Shown here: positions 45,721 to 54,395 of the stretch, piece after piece | Position numbering within the stretch: position 1 is the first letter of the stretch | Layout: every line of letters starts with the position of its first letter | DNA from: Halopseudomonas sabulinigri | GTDB taxonomy: Bacteria > Pseudomonadota > Gammaproteobacteria > Pseudomonadales > Pseudomonadaceae | Direction of reading: 5' to 3' | Assembly: GCA_011053055.1 (NCBI GenBank) | Contig: DRHT01000022.1 | Span: 1-64,000, forward strand | Length of the DNA: 64,000 nt | Made by a program: the position numbers and the translations under genes | Notes under the pieces: generated by a model | Seen by the model: the letters and a program-made list of their open reading frames with translations, nothing else | Told to the model about the DNA's origin: nothing | Database searches by the model: none

Positions 45721-46139
45721 CAGTGAACCACCAGCACCCAAGCTGCCAGCGCCGTCATAAGTATGAGGATGACGCAGCCAAAGGTGAAAATACGGCGACG
45801 CAGTGGCACCCGGTTGGCGCCAGTGTGCACCACTGCATGGGCTATACGGCTGAGCACAAACAGCCAGGCGAGTAACTGCGCCAACCAGCCCACGGCGCCT
45901 AGATGCAGCAAAGCGAATACCAGCACGTAGAAAAGGACCGGTGCCTCAAATTGGTTACGGATATTGTTGTTGATCTTGATGACGCTGTCGGGCCAGGCAT
46001 CGTCGTGCAAGGCGCGCCGCGCCTCGTCGACTTGGTCCAGCTCCACGGCCCTAAGCTTGGCGCGGGTCAGGGCGATGTACATCGCTAGCGTCAGCGCAAT
46101 CTGCAGCAGTAACGGCAACAGGATAAATTGGGCGTTCAT
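45720..46139 (-). CDS. MAPEG family membrane protein
   Basis: The 139-aa protein has four membrane helices and the MAPEG features: an Asn/Glu-rich loop, RNQFEAPVLFYVLVFALLHL (about 61-80), and SRIAHAVVHTGANRVPLRRR. MAPEG proteins include microsomal glutathione transferases; bacterial members are poorly characterised. It is upstream of the hypothetical membrane protein with overlapping stop and start. Confidence 0.85.
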   Translation of the reverse strand: MNAQFILLPLLLQIALTLAMYIALTRAKLRAVELDQVDEARRALHDDAWPDSVIKINNNIRNQFEAPVLFYVLVFALLHLGAVGWLAQLLAWLFVLSRIAHAVVHTGANRVPLRRRIFTFGCVILILMTALAAWVLVVH

Positions 46140-46225
46140 ATTGTTGTTATTCCCTTGGCTTTAGAGTCGTCACGATAGCGACCCGCTGCGCTGACGGCAA
46201 CAGCCCGGCAGCTTACTAAATCACA

Positions 46226-46690
46226 TCAATACAGATGCTTCTCCATGCGGTAACGCAGCAGACTAATATCGCCGCGTTGTACTTTCTCCGGTTCAAGACT
46301 GTGGAAACCCTGGCGCTGAAAAAATGGCTGCGCCAGCAAACTAGCCTCGGTGTACAGATAGGTAACCCCGAACGCCACCAGACTTATTTCAGCCTCGGCA
46401 TAGAGTGCGCTAGCTATCCCGCTTCGCGCCGCGTCCGGCGCACAAAACAGCATGTCGATATGCCCATCGTTGGCATAACCAATAAAACCCAGCAGGCCTC
46501 GCGCATCCTCAGCTAACAGCAAGTTGAGGCCGCTCAGGTGCGACTGCCAGAAGGCCATATTGGCTTGCAACGGTGCCCAGGCGTGGCGCTGTTGCAACGT
46601 ATAATGGCTCGCCGCCAGCTGATGTACCGAGGCGGTAAACAGCGCGACGCAGGCGGCGGTATCTGCGGGGGTGCCTTCACGTAATTGCAT
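46226..46690 (-). CDS. GNAT family N-acetyltransferase
   Basis: The 154-aa protein has the GNAT fold: an N-terminal strand and helix (LREGTPADTAACVALFTASV), then GLLGFIGYANDGHIDMLFC, and an acetyl-CoA-binding region AARSGIASALYAEAEISLVA resembling the Q/RxxGxG/A loop. The C-terminal FFQRQGFHS is typical. The substrate is unknown. It starts 72 nt before the YjbR gene ends, on the same strand. Confidence 0.85.
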   Translation of the reverse strand: MQLREGTPADTAACVALFTASVHQLAASHYTLQQRHAWAPLQANMAFWQSHLSGLNLLLAEDARGLLGFIGYANDGHIDMLFCAPDAARSGIASALYAEAEISLVAFGVTYLYTEASLLAQPFFQRQGFHSLEPEKVQRGDISLLRYRMEKHLY

Positions 46691-46762
46691 CGGTTACCCC
46701 ACTTTCCACTTAACCCACCAAGAGCAAGTCGCCTTCAACGCGGCATGCAGTCAAACCTGACC

Positions 46763-47164
46763 TCATCGACCGTCAGGTTGGGCACCGAGCTGGCGGACGT
46801 AAAGAACGGCCTGGCCATGGCGGGCTTCCAGCCCAAGTCGCTGGGTGCGATTCAATCCCTTAACCACCAGAGCATACGAATGATCAATCATACGTTGCAG
46901 CTCACCCACAGGGATTGAGCCGTCATCACGCACCGTATTCCAGTGGCGCTTATTCATGTGATAACCCGGAGTTACGGCGGTGAACAGATCGCGCAACCCT
47001 ATCGCCTGTTCCGGGTCGCACTTGAGATTGACACTCGCCACACCGTCGCGCTCTAACAATAGGGCAAACATTTTGCCCTGTATTTTGAATACGGCAGCTT
47101 CGGGGCCAAACGGGAAGCTTTCTTCAGCCTCGGGTTTGCTGAGCAGATAACGGCGTAAATCCAT
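46763..47164 (-). CDS. MmcQ/YjbR family protein
   Basis: The 133-aa protein matches the YjbR fold: N-terminal LSKPEAEESFPFGPEAAVFK, KMFALL, NLKCDPEQAIGLR, and TPGYHMNKRHWNTVRDDGSI. Members have a CyaY-like fold and are proposed DNA-binding proteins, without a proven function. The 12-nt gap to the upstream VOC gene suggests co-transcription. Confidence 0.9.
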   Translation of the reverse strand: MDLRRYLLSKPEAEESFPFGPEAAVFKIQGKMFALLLERDGVASVNLKCDPEQAIGLRDLFTAVTPGYHMNKRHWNTVRDDGSIPVGELQRMIDHSYALVVKGLNRTQRLGLEARHGQAVLYVRQLGAQPDGR

Positions 47165-47175
47165 GGTTCATTCAC

Positions 47176-47541
47176 TCACATGTTCTGTCCGATACGCCAC
47201 AGCACGCCGCTGGGGTCAGTCACAGTGAAGTCCAGCATGCCCCAAGGCTCTTCAACCAGCTCAGTGAGGCGCACGCCGTAAGTCTTGGCCAGATCCCTTT
47301 TGGTCATTTCGGCATGCCAGGCACGCGCGTCCTCGACCAATAGGTGCATCATGAAGTTATCAGCCAAGACAGGCTCATAGAAATTCTGCAACAGGAAGCT
47401 GCAACCCCCCAAGTGAAAATAGGCGACATCACCCATGTCAGAGGCCATGGTGAAGCCCATATCGCGGTAGAACGCTTTGCTCACGGCGTAATCACGTGCG
47501 GGTACAAATGCCTTAATTTCCTGCGCGGTTAATTTTTCCAT
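47176..47541 (-). CDS. VOC family protein (glyoxalase/bleomycin-resistance fold)
   Basis: The 121-aa protein has the paired beta-alpha-beta-beta-beta pattern: FVPARDYAVSKAFYRDMGFT in the first half, and LVEDARAWHAEM and LDFTVTDPSGVLWRIGQ in the second. The spacing fits a single-unit VOC protein that dimerises. Substrate and metal use are not evident. The start has GGGAGGAG upstream. Confidence 0.88.
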   Translation of the reverse strand: MEKLTAQEIKAFVPARDYAVSKAFYRDMGFTMASDMGDVAYFHLGGCSFLLQNFYEPVLADNFMMHLLVEDARAWHAEMTKRDLAKTYGVRLTELVEEPWGMLDFTVTDPSGVLWRIGQNM

Positions 47542-47574
47542 AACTCCTCCCTGTATTAGGCGTGGCGCCAGCCA

Positions 47575-49134
47575 TTACAACGCAGGCAATAAGACGTAAA
47601 AGCAGGTGCCCGCGTCCGATGTAGTAAAACCGATTTCTCCGTCCATCTGCTGTACCAAACCACGGGTAATAGCCAAGCCAAGCCCGGTTCCACCTGCCTT
47701 GCGTTGTGACGAACCATCTGCCTGGGTAAAGCGTTCGAACACCTTATCCTGAAATGCCACAGGTATGCCTTCACCTTGATCACTGACCTCAATCCGCCAC
47801 CGCTCACCACCACTCACACGACTGACTCGCACAGCGATGACACCCCCCGTTGCGGAGAATTTGATAGCATTCGACAACAGGTTATCCAGCACCTGTTTGA
47901 AGCGCGTGTTGTCAATCAGCACCCGCGCGTCGGCAAAGGGGTTGTGGTACTCAATACTTAACTCTCTCTGGCTAAGCACGCCGTCTAAATCTTGCAGGGC
48001 TCCAGTCAACGCTTGGTCGAGCGCCACCTCCTGCAAGTCCAGTTGCATCCTGCCCGCAACTATCTTGTCTATATCCAGCAAATCGCTGATCAACTTGAGC
48101 AGATGCTCGCCATTGCGTTTGGCCAATAACACCATCCGCTCAGCCTCACTAGGCAGCTGGCCGACTGCCCCACCGTGCAGTAGCCCCAGAGTGCCGAGAA
48201 TGCTGGTTAGCGGCGTACGCAACTCATGATTGATGGTGGAGATAAATTCATTTTTCATCTGCTCGCTTTCGGCCCGCAGGGTTTCGCGCTCGCGTTGTTC
48301 GCGAATACGCGCAGCGCGAGTGAAGCCGACGGCAAACAAAATCAACAATAGCAGCGCATACAAGCCCACACGGTAGTACAACAGCTGAAAGCCTTCGACC
48401 CGTTGCTGCACAACCAAACGCCAAGTCGCCCCGGGCAGCTCGATCAGCATGGCCTGCTGCGCAGCATCAACTCTCAGGTCAGCTCCCCATATACGGGTAA
48501 ACTCATTTGAGTTTTGCGAACTCACGCGCTGCAGCTGCAGGTTTAGATCTTGCCAGCGTGGCTCGCTCTGCAGCATGCCAAGTAGCGTCGGAGCATCCAT
48601 AACGGTGCTGACCAGCCCCCAATAACGCCCATCCAGATAAACCGGTGAGCGATAAATCAACCCGCTGCCGCCCTGCACTAACGATAAAGGCCCAGCCAAA
48701 ACAGGTTTACCGGTCCGCATGATCTCTTGCACCGCAAGCCACTGTTCTGGCACCTCGCGATAAGCAAGCCCTAAGGCCGCTTCGTTACCTTCACGCGGGT
48801 AAATCAGTGCGATACGGTTATCTGGTGCTATGCCAATGCTGATCAGGTAATCGACCTCTTGCTGCATGCTTGCCAACCATGCTTCAACCCGGTCCGGGTC
48901 GCGCAGCCCATGCTGACTCTGCAGGAACGACACTAACCCACGGCTAAGATAAATGCCGTCGCGCAAGCGGGTTTCCAGTGCCGCACGCACTTCAGCAGCG
49001 CGCGATAACAATTGCTGCCCCGTCTGGCTGCGGGCCGACATACCGATCTGCAAAACCAGCACCTCAATGACCAACACCCCGATAAGCAGCATCGCCAGCA
49101 AAGAGCGCAGCAAGGGACGGTAATAAATCTGCAT
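47575..49134 (-). CDS. CHASE-domain sensor histidine kinase
   Basis: The 519-aa protein has a first membrane helix (about 10-32), a periplasmic CHASE-type sensor domain (about 60-245), a second helix (about 255-272) and a short linker. The HisKA domain has phospho-acceptor His303 in FISTINHELRTPLTSILG. The catalytic domain has N box DNLLSNAIKFSATGG and G boxes DQGEGIP and GGTGLGLAI. There is no receiver domain and no response-regulator gene beside it, so it is an orphan kinase. CHASE domains sense small extracellular ligands; the ligand is unknown. Confidence 0.9.
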   Translation of the reverse strand: MQIYYRPLLRSLLAMLLIGVLVIEVLVLQIGMSARSQTGQQLLSRAAEVRAALETRLRDGIYLSRGLVSFLQSQHGLRDPDRVEAWLASMQQEVDYLISIGIAPDNRIALIYPREGNEAALGLAYREVPEQWLAVQEIMRTGKPVLAGPLSLVQGGSGLIYRSPVYLDGRYWGLVSTVMDAPTLLGMLQSEPRWQDLNLQLQRVSSQNSNEFTRIWGADLRVDAAQQAMLIELPGATWRLVVQQRVEGFQLLYYRVGLYALLLLILFAVGFTRAARIREQRERETLRAESEQMKNEFISTINHELRTPLTSILGTLGLLHGGAVGQLPSEAERMVLLAKRNGEHLLKLISDLLDIDKIVAGRMQLDLQEVALDQALTGALQDLDGVLSQRELSIEYHNPFADARVLIDNTRFKQVLDNLLSNAIKFSATGGVIAVRVSRVSGGERWRIEVSDQGEGIPVAFQDKVFERFTQADGSSQRKAGGTGLGLAITRGLVQQMDGEIGFTTSDAGTCFYVLLPAL

Positions 49135-49196
49135 TCAGCCAACCCGTCGTGGAACGTAAACAAGCTTCGAGTTTAGTGCAGACAAGACGACCACGC

Positions 49197-49553
49197 TCAA
49201 GACAGCAGCACCAACACCAGCCCGAGTGCTGCGGGTGCGGCTTGCACATAGAGTATTTTGCGACTGACTGTCAGCGCGCCAAAAATGCCGGCGATGACCA
49301 CACAGCTCAGACAAAACAGCTTAATGCCGTCGCCTGCTGGCCCTAAAGCGACACCCCAAATTAACCCAGCGCAGAGAAAACCGTTATACAGCCCTTGATT
49401 GGCTGCCATCACCTTGGTCACCGCTGCTTTTTCTGCGCTCTGAGCAAAGGTTTTGAGCCCCAAAGGTTTGTCCCAGAGGAACATTTCCAACAACAGAAAG
49501 TACGCGTGCATCAGCGCGACCAACAAGGTGACCAAAGAAGCGAGGGTGTACAT
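49197..49553 (-). CDS. DUF1304 family membrane protein
   Basis: The 118-aa protein has four membrane segments. The pattern HAYFLLLEMFLW (about 16-27), then ANQGLYNGFLCAGLIWG, is typical of DUF1304. The function is unknown. It is preceded by a short leader and lies between the sensor kinase and the AraC regulator, all on the minus strand but with gaps large enough for separate transcription. Confidence 0.88.
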   Translation of the reverse strand: MYTLASLVTLLVALMHAYFLLLEMFLWDKPLGLKTFAQSAEKAAVTKVMAANQGLYNGFLCAGLIWGVALGPAGDGIKLFCLSCVVIAGIFGALTVSRKILYVQAAPAALGLVLVLLS

Positions 49554-49592
49554 GGTGAGCCCTTATTTAAGTGTTGCCTCACTGTAAACCCA

Positions 49593-50600
49593 TCAGCCTG
49601 GCAGCAACAGCCTGCGGCGTGCCTTAGCGGGCGTTTCCCCACTCCAGCGGCGAAAAGCGCGGTTGAAGGCACTTTGCTCGGAAAACCCCAACAACAAGGC
49701 AATATCGCTCAACAGTAGCGCAGGATCAGCCAGGTACTGCTGCGCCAACTGCTGTCGTAACCTGTCCAGCAGTTGGCGCCAGTTCTGGCCCCGGGCGTCC
49801 AGTCGCCGCTGCAGGCTGCGTACCGAAACATGCAATTCCTCCGCCACCTGCGACAAATTCAAGGCTCCCTCCGGCAACAACCGCAACATGCATTGCTGTA
49901 AGGCGCGGGCAAAGGCGTCTGACTCTGGTAACGCGAGCAATGCGGCTTGGGCTTGGCGGTCCAGCAACCGCCGCACACTGGGATCGCTGCGGGGCAGAGG
50001 CAACGTCAGCACGCTAGTAGGAAAAACCACTTGAGTACTGTCTACCGAAAAATGCACAGGGCAGGCGAAAAAGTCATGGTAGGCAACCACAACTTTTTCA
50101 TCCGGCGGTTCAGGGAAAACAAAACACACCCGCAGTGGTACCGGGGGGGTGTCCAGTAGGCGACGCAACAAACTAAGCAAAGCAGCAATGGCCACGCTAT
50201 CGGCCAACTCACCGGTGGATGCCTGCGCAGGCCAAGCCAGCGTCACGTCAGTGGCAGAGGAGCTCATCTGCACCAGATCGTCCCCATAGAACAAGCGCTC
50301 ATAGCGTTGGTAGGCCGCCATGCCCTCAGCCAGATTGGAGCAGGCCAACAGCAGATAACCGAGCACGCCTACGTGCCGTGGCTGAATCTGCGCGCCTATT
50401 TGCAATGCCGGAGCAGGCTGCTCCGGCTGCAGTGCCACCGCCTGCGCCAGCACCGACTGCCATAACGGCATTGGTACCAGATCTGCTGGTGCGCGACTAT
50501 CCAGCAACAGACGCAACTGAGGCGCGGCCAACTGCCGCTCGTCCAGCCAATCCGTCAACAACTGTACCCAGGCACCGGTTACCCGCAGGGGTGTGGCCAT
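49593..50600 (-). CDS. AraC family transcriptional regulator
   Basis: The 335-aa protein has an N-terminal ligand-binding domain of the arabinose_bd type (about 20-200: LGYLLLACSNLAEGMAAYQR, FFACPVHF) and a C-terminal AraC double helix-turn-helix. The latter has LSQVAEELHVSVRSLQRRLD and LSDIALLLGFSEQSAFNRAF. Regulators of this type often control lipid or steroid catabolic genes. It is divergent from the fatty acid hydroxylase family gene, so that gene is a likely target. Confidence 0.92.
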   Translation of the reverse strand: MATPLRVTGAWVQLLTDWLDERQLAAPQLRLLLDSRAPADLVPMPLWQSVLAQAVALQPEQPAPALQIGAQIQPRHVGVLGYLLLACSNLAEGMAAYQRYERLFYGDDLVQMSSSATDVTLAWPAQASTGELADSVAIAALLSLLRRLLDTPPVPLRVCFVFPEPPDEKVVVAYHDFFACPVHFSVDSTQVVFPTSVLTLPLPRSDPSVRRLLDRQAQAALLALPESDAFARALQQCMLRLLPEGALNLSQVAEELHVSVRSLQRRLDARGQNWRQLLDRLRQQLAQQYLADPALLLSDIALLLGFSEQSAFNRAFRRWSGETPAKARRRLLLPG

Positions 50601-50720
50601 GTTTTATCTCCGCTCGTGACGTATAGAGTCAAAAATAAGGCATATAAAGTCAATAATAAATCCTATGCTGCGCTCATCATCAGGATCACAAACACAACAC
50701 ACCACCGGAGCAAAGCTGCC

Positions 50721-51623
50721 ATGGGCTTGTTCGAGATGCTGCAACAGGTACTCGCTGACGCCGGCTTTAGTTGGCTGGCACTGGACGAGCGCCAGTTGGT
50801 ATTCATGCTGGCCACGCCCGTCTTTATTGGCGTATTTGCCTGGGAGTACCTGACGATTCGCCACGACCCAGCCCGGGTAGATGGCCGTGAAGCCATGCGC
50901 AACTTTGCCCTGGGCGCGGGCTACCAAACCACCGAGTTACTGTTCGCCGGATTGATTGCCTTTCCGGTGTACGCCCTCGCTTACCACTACCGGTTGCTGG
51001 ATATTCCGCTGAACCTATTTACCGCGCTGCTGTTGTGGCTACTAACCGACTTTTGCTTCTATTGGATGCACCGCTCATCTCACCGAGTGCGCTGGCTCTG
51101 GGCTGCGCATGTGACTCATCACTCCTCTGAGCGGATGAACTTCTCAACAGCGATGCGGCAAAACGCGACCAATATATTTAATGGCGGCTGGTTGTTTTAC
51201 GTACCGTTGGCGCTGATCGGCTTCAACCCGGTGTGGATTGGCGTCTGTTATGCGCTCTCTTTGGTCTACCAGTTTTTTATCCACACCACGCTGGTAGGTC
51301 GACTGCACCCGGCTATCGAATTTGTGTTCAACACGCCCAATCATCACCGCGTGCATCACGCGCGCAATCCAGACTACCTGGATACCAACTACGGCGGCGT
51401 CTTCATCCTATTTGACCGCCTGTTTGGCAGTTTTACCGTCGAGCAAGCTGACCAGCCGATTGAATACGGCATTACCCGACCACCGCACCACAACAACCGC
51501 CTGTGGATGCACTGGCTGCACGAGTACCGCGATCTGTTTCGCGACATGCGTAAACGTGGCTCGCTGAAACAGCGCCTGAAGCACCTGTGGAAACCACCGG
51601 AATGGGAGCGCGACGAGCACTGA
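50721..51623 (+). CDS. Sterol desaturase / fatty acid hydroxylase family protein
   Basis: I choose ATG 50721 (GGAG 11 nt upstream) over an upstream GTG, giving 300 aa. It is a polytopic membrane di-iron enzyme with the histidine clusters HRSSHR, HVTHHSS and NHHRVHHARN, in the order of the family. These coordinate the iron centre for hydroxylation or desaturation of lipids. The exact substrate is unknown. It is divergent from the AraC regulator. Confidence 0.92.
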   Translation: MGLFEMLQQVLADAGFSWLALDERQLVFMLATPVFIGVFAWEYLTIRHDPARVDGREAMRNFALGAGYQTTELLFAGLIAFPVYALAYHYRLLDIPLNLFTALLLWLLTDFCFYWMHRSSHRVRWLWAAHVTHHSSERMNFSTAMRQNATNIFNGGWLFYVPLALIGFNPVWIGVCYALSLVYQFFIHTTLVGRLHPAIEFVFNTPNHHRVHHARNPDYLDTNYGGVFILFDRLFGSFTVEQADQPIEYGITRPPHHNNRLWMHWLHEYRDLFRDMRKRGSLKQRLKHLWKPPEWERDEH

Positions 51624-51659
51624 GCGCAGACTGTGCCACAGCAGGTATAATCGCTCGCC

Positions 51660-52370
51660 ATGAAACTCGACCGCTTTATCAGCAACCGTACCGCGCACAG
51701 TCGCCAGGCCACGCGCTTGTTGATCGCCAGCGGTCGCGTCCACGTTGCCGGGTGCATCACCCACGACCCGCGCCACGAAGTAGATCAGTTTGTCGCCATC
51801 AGCCTGGATGGTGAGCTGCTGCAGGCACGTCAGGCGCATTTTCTAATGCTGCACAAGCCTGTTGGTTATCTCAGCGCCACCAGTGACCCCCAGCACCCTA
51901 CCGTGATGCAGTTGATCCCCGGCCCCTTGCGCGAACAGCTGCATATTGGTGGCCGGCTCGACCGCAGCAGCTCTGGCCTATTGATCTTGACCAATGACGG
52001 CCTCTGGTCACGTCGCCTGACCGAGCCGCGCATCAAGCTGCCAAAAACCTACCGGGTAACAACCCTGCGACCGATCAGCCAAGAGACAGCTGAGCGCTTC
52101 GGGGAAGGCATCTATATGACCACAGAGCAGCTCACCACCTCGCCTGCCCAGCTACAGCAGCTAGCCCCCTGTGAAGCACGGCTGACTATCTATGAGGGCC
52201 GTTATCATCAGGTTAAACGGATGTTCCATGCGGTGGGCAATCAGGTCGTTAGCCTGCATCGGGAGAGCATGGGTGCCATCGTGTTGGACCCTGCGCTGGC
52301 GGCCGGTGAATACCGCGCGTTGACGACCGCTGAGGTCGCGTCGGTCGATCAGGCTCAGACAAACTCCTAG
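51660..52370 (+). CDS. 16S rRNA pseudouridine synthase (RsuA family)
   Basis: The 236-aa protein has an N-terminal S4 RNA-binding domain (MKLDRFISNRTAHSRQATRL) and the catalytic domain with Asp in GRLDRSSSGLLILTND (about 101-116). The C-terminal RYHQVKRMFHAVGNQVVSLH is typical of RsuA, which makes pseudouridine 516 in 16S rRNA. Other RluB/E/F-type targets cannot be fully excluded. It follows the hydroxylase-family gene by 36 nt. Confidence 0.92.
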   Translation: MKLDRFISNRTAHSRQATRLLIASGRVHVAGCITHDPRHEVDQFVAISLDGELLQARQAHFLMLHKPVGYLSATSDPQHPTVMQLIPGPLREQLHIGGRLDRSSSGLLILTNDGLWSRRLTEPRIKLPKTYRVTTLRPISQETAERFGEGIYMTTEQLTTSPAQLQQLAPCEARLTIYEGRYHQVKRMFHAVGNQVVSLHRESMGAIVLDPALAAGEYRALTTAEVASVDQAQTNS

Positions 52371-52432
52371 TACTGATAAAAATCCTGATTAACACGGGCC
52401 AACTTGTTGCGCACGGCCGGGTGGAATAAAGG

Positions 52433-52990
52433 TCACAGGTGGTGCTCAAGAACACCAACTGACCCTAACGGGTAACGCGCGAGCACCGCATAGCGTGAAC
52501 CCTCAGCGCCCGCCTCACTGGAAAACAGACAAAGCTCAGCCGCCCGCCAATCAGGTAATTGCAGTTGCTTATGCCTGGCCAAAAAGTTATTCAATTTGCC
52601 TGCCCCACTGCCTAGACGCGCAAGGGTCACATGCGGGACAAAACGTTGCGGGTCAGGCGCGCAGTGACCTTCCAGCAGTTGGTCCAGCTCAGCTCGCAAC
52701 GCTTGCAAAGCAGCGGGGTCAGCAACTCCAGCCCAGAGGATAGATGGCCGGGCTGGCGAGCCGAAATACCCCACTCCCTTTATTTGTAGCGCAAAACGCG
52801 AGCCGCTCAGTACCCGCAGAATAGACTGCAAGTCCGCTGTACCCTGCTCGCTCACCTCGCCGAAAAAGCGTAGCGTGAGATGCAGTTGCTCCACACTTTG
52901 CCAGCGCAGCCCCTTGATGGGCTCGGCCAACGCAACCAGCGCAGCGGCCTGCTGGGGCGGTAACTCAAAGCCTAGAAAGAGTCGTGGCAT
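52433..52990 (-). CDS. thpR: RNA 2',3'-cyclic phosphodiesterase (2'-5' RNA ligase family)
   Basis: ATG 52990 (MPRLFLGFELPPQ) gives 185 aa, the family's usual length; the 16-residue upstream extension is rejected. The two HxTx motifs of the 2H phosphoesterase superfamily are present, HLTL (about 44) and HVTL (about 131). The enzyme opens 2',3'-cyclic phosphates and can ligate 2'-5' ends in vitro. It converges with the RsuA-type gene. Confidence 0.93.
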   Translation of the reverse strand: MPRLFLGFELPPQQAAALVALAEPIKGLRWQSVEQLHLTLRFFGEVSEQGTADLQSILRVLSGSRFALQIKGVGYFGSPARPSILWAGVADPAALQALRAELDQLLEGHCAPDPQRFVPHVTLARLGSGAGKLNNFLARHKQLQLPDWRAAELCLFSSEAGAEGSRYAVLARYPLGSVGVLEHHL

Positions 52991-53118
52991 TAGCACAATC
53001 CTGATGCATAGAGTGATGGTGGCAGCATAGCAAAGCACAGCGCCAGCCCCCTGCTAATCGCGAGCGCTACCCAGTGCTCTCGGGGTACCCAGACAAGCAA
53101 TCAATATCATCCTCGCAA

Positions 53119-53167
53119 TTGATTGACATTATCAACCAAGCCGCATATGGTTGATAATATCAATCAA
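53119..53167. promoter_or_regulatory. Large palindromic operator and promoter of the MarR gene
   Basis: Two 19-bp arms (53119-53137 and 53149-53167) are inverted repeats with 18 of 19 positions matching and an 11-bp centre. They overlap a plausible promoter, TTGACA (53123-53128) and TATGGT (53146-53151) with a 17-bp spacer. Each arm also contains a TTGAT...ATCAA dyad. This is the pattern expected for autoregulation by the MarR-type protein encoded just downstream. Confidence 0.75.
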
Positions 53168-53182
53168 AACAGCAGCCAAGGC

Positions 53183-53647
53183 ATGCCAATCAACTCTCTC
53201 AGCGACGCCCTACAAAAAGTCACTCATGCCTATCGCTCAGCAATGACGCAGGCCATTCGCGAAGCCGAGGTGCCGCTGCCGGTTACCCATGTACGAGTGC
53301 TCAAAGCGGTAAGTCATATGTCCGACTGCACAGCCAACGCGATCGCTCAGCGCATGCGTCGTGACAAGGCGCAGATTACCCGCGTGCTTAATGAACTACT
53401 GGCCAGCGGATTGATAAATAAGCGTGGCAATCCTGCTGATCGACGCAGCCAACTGCTCGAACCCAGCATCGCCGGCACAGCCATGATGCAACGCATAAAA
53501 CAGCTGGAGCAACAGACTCTGGCGCGCATGACCCGTGACCTGAATCCTGATGAAGTGGAGCTGTTCATCTGCCTGGCCCGGCGGATGACAGATAACCTGG
53601 ACGCCAGCCCCGTCCAGCCATTGAACTCACTCGAGAATCCAGTATGA
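53183..53647 (+). CDS. MarR family transcriptional regulator
   Basis: I take ATG 53183 (MPINSLSDALQKVTHAYRSA; 154 aa) because the earlier ATG at 53147 lies inside the palindrome and predicted promoter. However, its AAGG is very close to the start codon. The winged-helix region reads MSDCTANAIAQRMRRDKAQI, TRVLNELLASGLINKRGN and ADRRSQLLEPS. The protein should bind the palindrome at its own promoter. Its stop overlaps the siderophore-interacting protein gene by 4 nt, so it probably controls that gene. Confidence 0.87.
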   Translation: MPINSLSDALQKVTHAYRSAMTQAIREAEVPLPVTHVRVLKAVSHMSDCTANAIAQRMRRDKAQITRVLNELLASGLINKRGNPADRRSQLLEPSIAGTAMMQRIKQLEQQTLARMTRDLNPDEVELFICLARRMTDNLDASPVQPLNSLENPV

Positions 53648-54387
53648 AACGACCTGAACCTCGCTTGCTGCAGGTTATCCGCAGCGCTAAAATCACGCCC
53701 AACATGCTCCGCATAACCCTTGGCGGTGAAGGCATGCACGCTTTCCCTACCGAGCAGGATGGCGCTTATATCAAACTTATGTTTCCGCCCAAGGGTGAGG
53801 GCAAAGGCATCGTCCGCACCTATACCGTACGCCACCAGCGTGACGGCGAAATGGACGTGGATTTCGTGCTACACGAAGACGGCGGCCCCGCTGCGACCTG
53901 GGCGGAGCAGGCGCAGACGGGTGACAAGGTGTTAATTGGCGGCCCGGGGCCAAAAAAGCTGATGAACCCAGAAGGCGACTGGTTCCTCATGGTCGGCGAC
54001 ATGACCGCCCTGCCCGCCATCAGCGTCAATTTAGAGCAACTGCCCAACAATGCACGCGGTTACGCGGTGCTTGAGGTCATCAGCGAGGCTGATATTCAGC
54101 CACTCAAGGCGCCGGCCAATATCGAACTAATCTGGGTAGTCAATCCGCACCCGGGCGAGAACTCAGAGCAGCTGGTCGAGCAGGTAAAAACATTGGTCTG
54201 GCCAGAGGGCAAGCCCAACGTGTGGACCGCGTGTGAGTTCAGCAGCATGCGGGCGCTACGGCGCTATTTCCGCGAGGAGCGCCAAGTCGATAAGGCCGAC
54301 CTTTACGCCTCCAGCTACTGGAAACTGGGCAGCAATGAAGACCAGCACAAGGTAGTGAAACAGCAGGACTCAGTGGCGGCTGATTAA
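53644..54387 (+). CDS. Siderophore-interacting protein (FAD-dependent ferric-chelate reductase)
   Basis: The 247-aa protein belongs to the ViuB/YqjH family that reduces ferric siderophores to release iron. The FAD-binding domain has the RxYT motif (GIVRTYTVRHQ) and DVDFVLHEDGGPAATWAEQA (about 79-98), followed by GDKVLIGGPGP. The SIP NAD(P)H domain has LMVGDMTALPAIS and WTACEFSSMRALRRYF. E. coli yqjH is controlled by the adjacent regulator YqjI; here a MarR protein takes that place. It is the second gene of the two-gene operon. Confidence 0.93.
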   Translation: MKRPEPRLLQVIRSAKITPNMLRITLGGEGMHAFPTEQDGAYIKLMFPPKGEGKGIVRTYTVRHQRDGEMDVDFVLHEDGGPAATWAEQAQTGDKVLIGGPGPKKLMNPEGDWFLMVGDMTALPAISVNLEQLPNNARGYAVLEVISEADIQPLKAPANIELIWVVNPHPGENSEQLVEQVKTLVWPEGKPNVWTACEFSSMRALRRYFREERQVDKADLYASSYWKLGSNEDQHKVVKQQDSVAAD

Positions 54388-54395
54388 TCAGCCGC
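54376..54395. terminator. Perfect 20-bp palindrome at overlapping convergent stop codons
   Basis: GCGGCTGATTAATCAGCCGC is a perfect palindrome containing the stop codons of the converging siderophore-interacting protein and GNAT genes (TAA on both strands). It could form a hairpin in either transcript, but there is no T run. Confidence 0.5.
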
